Positions 62,542 to 64,000 of a stretch of DNA of 64,000 nucleotides are shown piece after piece. A program made the translations under genes and the position numbers. How positions within the stretch are numbered: position 1 is the stretch's first letter; each line of letters starts with the position of its first letter. A model generated the notes under the pieces. The model saw only the letters and a list, made by a program, of their open reading frames with translations. It did not search any database and was not told the origin of the DNA. The DNA is from Rhipidocladum racemiflorum (taxonomy: Eukaryota; Streptophyta; Magnoliopsida; Poales; Poaceae). The DNA lies in the NCBI GenBank assembly GCA_036346355.1, contig CM070591.1, positions 20,134,001 through 20,198,000 on the forward strand, in the 5' to 3' direction.

Positions 62542-64000
62542 GACAAATAGATAGAGCCCAATTAATTTGCCACAGGCAATCGACTGGGGACGCAGCCTAG
62601 TCCAACTGTTCCTCACCAACGTGGTACTCCTCCTCTGAAGTGGTAAATTAAGCAAGGGTGAGTACATACGTACTCAGCAAACCACACCGGAAATGCAATA
62701 TAAATGTACGGGTAATCAAAGGATGGCAATATGGTTTATTTAAGCATAAAGCAACAGTTTAATAACATTTTCAATAATTTTAAAAGGCATACTTTATTCC
62801 AAAAATCAAATCTATACATTTTAACTCAGGAATCTCTCCTGGAATTGGCTAAGTTAAACCCATGATGGACTCCCTCCATCCAACATTATTTTCCGAAAAT
62901 CAAATTTTAATTTACCAAAGTCTAATCTGAGAATGGCTTGCTCGGCATGCCCATAACCGCGGGCGCGGCTAATCGATTAGTTTGACACTCTGCAGAGGTT
63001 GTACAACTTTACCCACAAGACATAATATTTCCCTTTTATGTCAACACACTTCCTTTGGTGAGCGACAGAGAAACATATGACAAGGCCCCATTAATAAATC
63101 ATACATGTAGTCATGCCCGCTAAGGTTTCACCGCTGAAAGACTCCCTCTAATCAGAAGCCCCCTCTTGCGCCAGAGTGGCAGCATCTCGCTTTCACCACA
63201 CCACTACCACCATATGGCATGACTGTTCATGAAATGATTTAATAAGGATAGCCAGGTCTGTCCCATTCCAGACTCGTGGTAGTACGGTTAGGCTTTACAT
63301 TCAGCGAGACTCAGATCGGTCCTTAATTGACTAGGCGAGACTGTCCACAAACCCAGAACCATGACCTCACCACCTTCCAACCAATTCTCGCCCGGTCTAA
63401 GTCATTTTCATTTTAACCATACTAATTTCCACATTAATACTAACATTGATCACTATAAGTTTCCAATGATATCATTTTGGCATAAAGTTTCCCAAAATTC
63501 CCTAAGTTCAGTTCTATGCATGTCTAAGCAATGTCTAACTATTACCATAGTCATAACTCATATTTTTACTAAGGTTACAAGGGAATCGGAATTCAAATGT
63601 CAAAGGTCGCATATCGGAATTGGATTTAACTATCATTTAAAACTAGGTCGGAAATTAATGTTTATAGTAAATAAGCATGCAATAATTGTAAATACAACAT
63701 ACAAGTTTATAAAACTGGGAGCAATATGGTCAAGGGAGTGTGACTTGCCTGGATCGACGAGTTGCTGCTCGAAATCGTCGTCCGGGAACTCCTCGGACTC
63801 TCCGTAATCTACGCGCGAAAAACAACCAAATTCAAATAAGACTCAAACGAATACAAATAAACACAAATTGAATTTCAAACTAGCTCTAAACTAAAGTTTG
63901 GGATTTCTAATGAATTTAGGAAGAAGAACGGAGCCAATCGGAGTTCGAACGGGCGAAAACGGGCTCCCGGAAGTTTAAAAACAAATAAAACGGACTTTTC
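62542..64000 (-). repeat. LTR O, continuation right of element N (runs off the window)
   Basis: Carries the GAGTAC hairpin (62660-62675) and the palindrome block (62969-63007) at LTR-like spacing from 47051 once N is removed, so it belongs to a minus LTR. The outer end and any internal region are beyond 64000. A 148-residue ORF (63361-63807) has LTR-like low complexity and is not called a gene. Confidence 0.6.

Noticed and set aside
63361..63807. 148-residue plus ORF near the right edge
   Set aside because: Low-complexity sequence inside LTR O with no domain; composition matches AT-rich LTR DNA.

Overview
The window reads as repeat-rich nuclear DNA of a grass (Poaceae). The grounds are nested plant LTR retrotransposons (Ty3/gypsy Tat and Tekay/Del-type chromoviruses, Ty1/copia), initiator-Met tRNA primer sites, plant-type introns, and a fragment of plant ketol-acid reductoisomerase with plant exon structure. 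Genus and species cannot be read from it. No intact single-copy host gene is visible. All family names rest on motifs I recognise, not on database searches.

Layout. (1) 1-125 and 12181-12470 are two phase-compatible exons of one minus-strand host-like gene. Their intron carries a complete 11.8-kb Tat-type element (235-12028, target duplication catat). It has two 624-bp LTRs that look identical, a broken gag-pol with an extra archaeal-type RNase H, a 10-copy ~76-bp tandem array, and a long antisense gene facing pol. (2) 12.5-17.0 kb is a mosaic: an LTR fragment, two decayed exons, a cluster of 30-bp-spaced palindromes, a 181-bp tandem array and an unidentified ORF. (3) 17.0-27.4 kb is a minus-strand Tekay-like element (called M) truncated in pol, with an extra ORF before gag and a 3.4-kb 5' LTR. 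That LTR is split by a 2417-bp solo LTR of family A (duplication aggtg). (4) 27.4-30.9 kb holds a family A LTR lying between a polypurine tract and a primer site, so two element halves share one LTR. (5) 30.9-34.1 kb is another minus LTR (P) ending against a hAT/ZMYM1-like transposase pseudogene (34.1-36.3 kb). (6) 36.5-38.8 kb holds a probable solo LTR and a 120-bp repeat. (7) 39.0-43.6 kb is a minus-strand copia element. (8) 44.2-45.8 kb is an in-frame chimera of a DUF3537-like fragment and the first exons of ketol-acid reductoisomerase, introns kept. (9) A possible Helitron terminus lies at 46.3 kb. (10) 47.05 kb to the end is an LTR (O) into which a 15.3-kb chromovirus (N, 47252-62541, duplication gacaa, 4.6-kb LTRs) inserted.

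The most interesting signals are not single genes. First, distinct LTR families share a block of stacked short palindromes, one of which keeps its dyad symmetry through paired changes, and a hairpin whose stem is kept while the loop changes. Second, two LTRs carry dense CGG-N5-CCG inverted sites. Third, elements M and N carry homologous ORFs between primer site and gag. Fourth, the Tat element has a large antisense gene convergent with pol across a tandem array. Fifth, the DUF3537/reductoisomerase chimera shows DNA-level shuffling of gene fragments.
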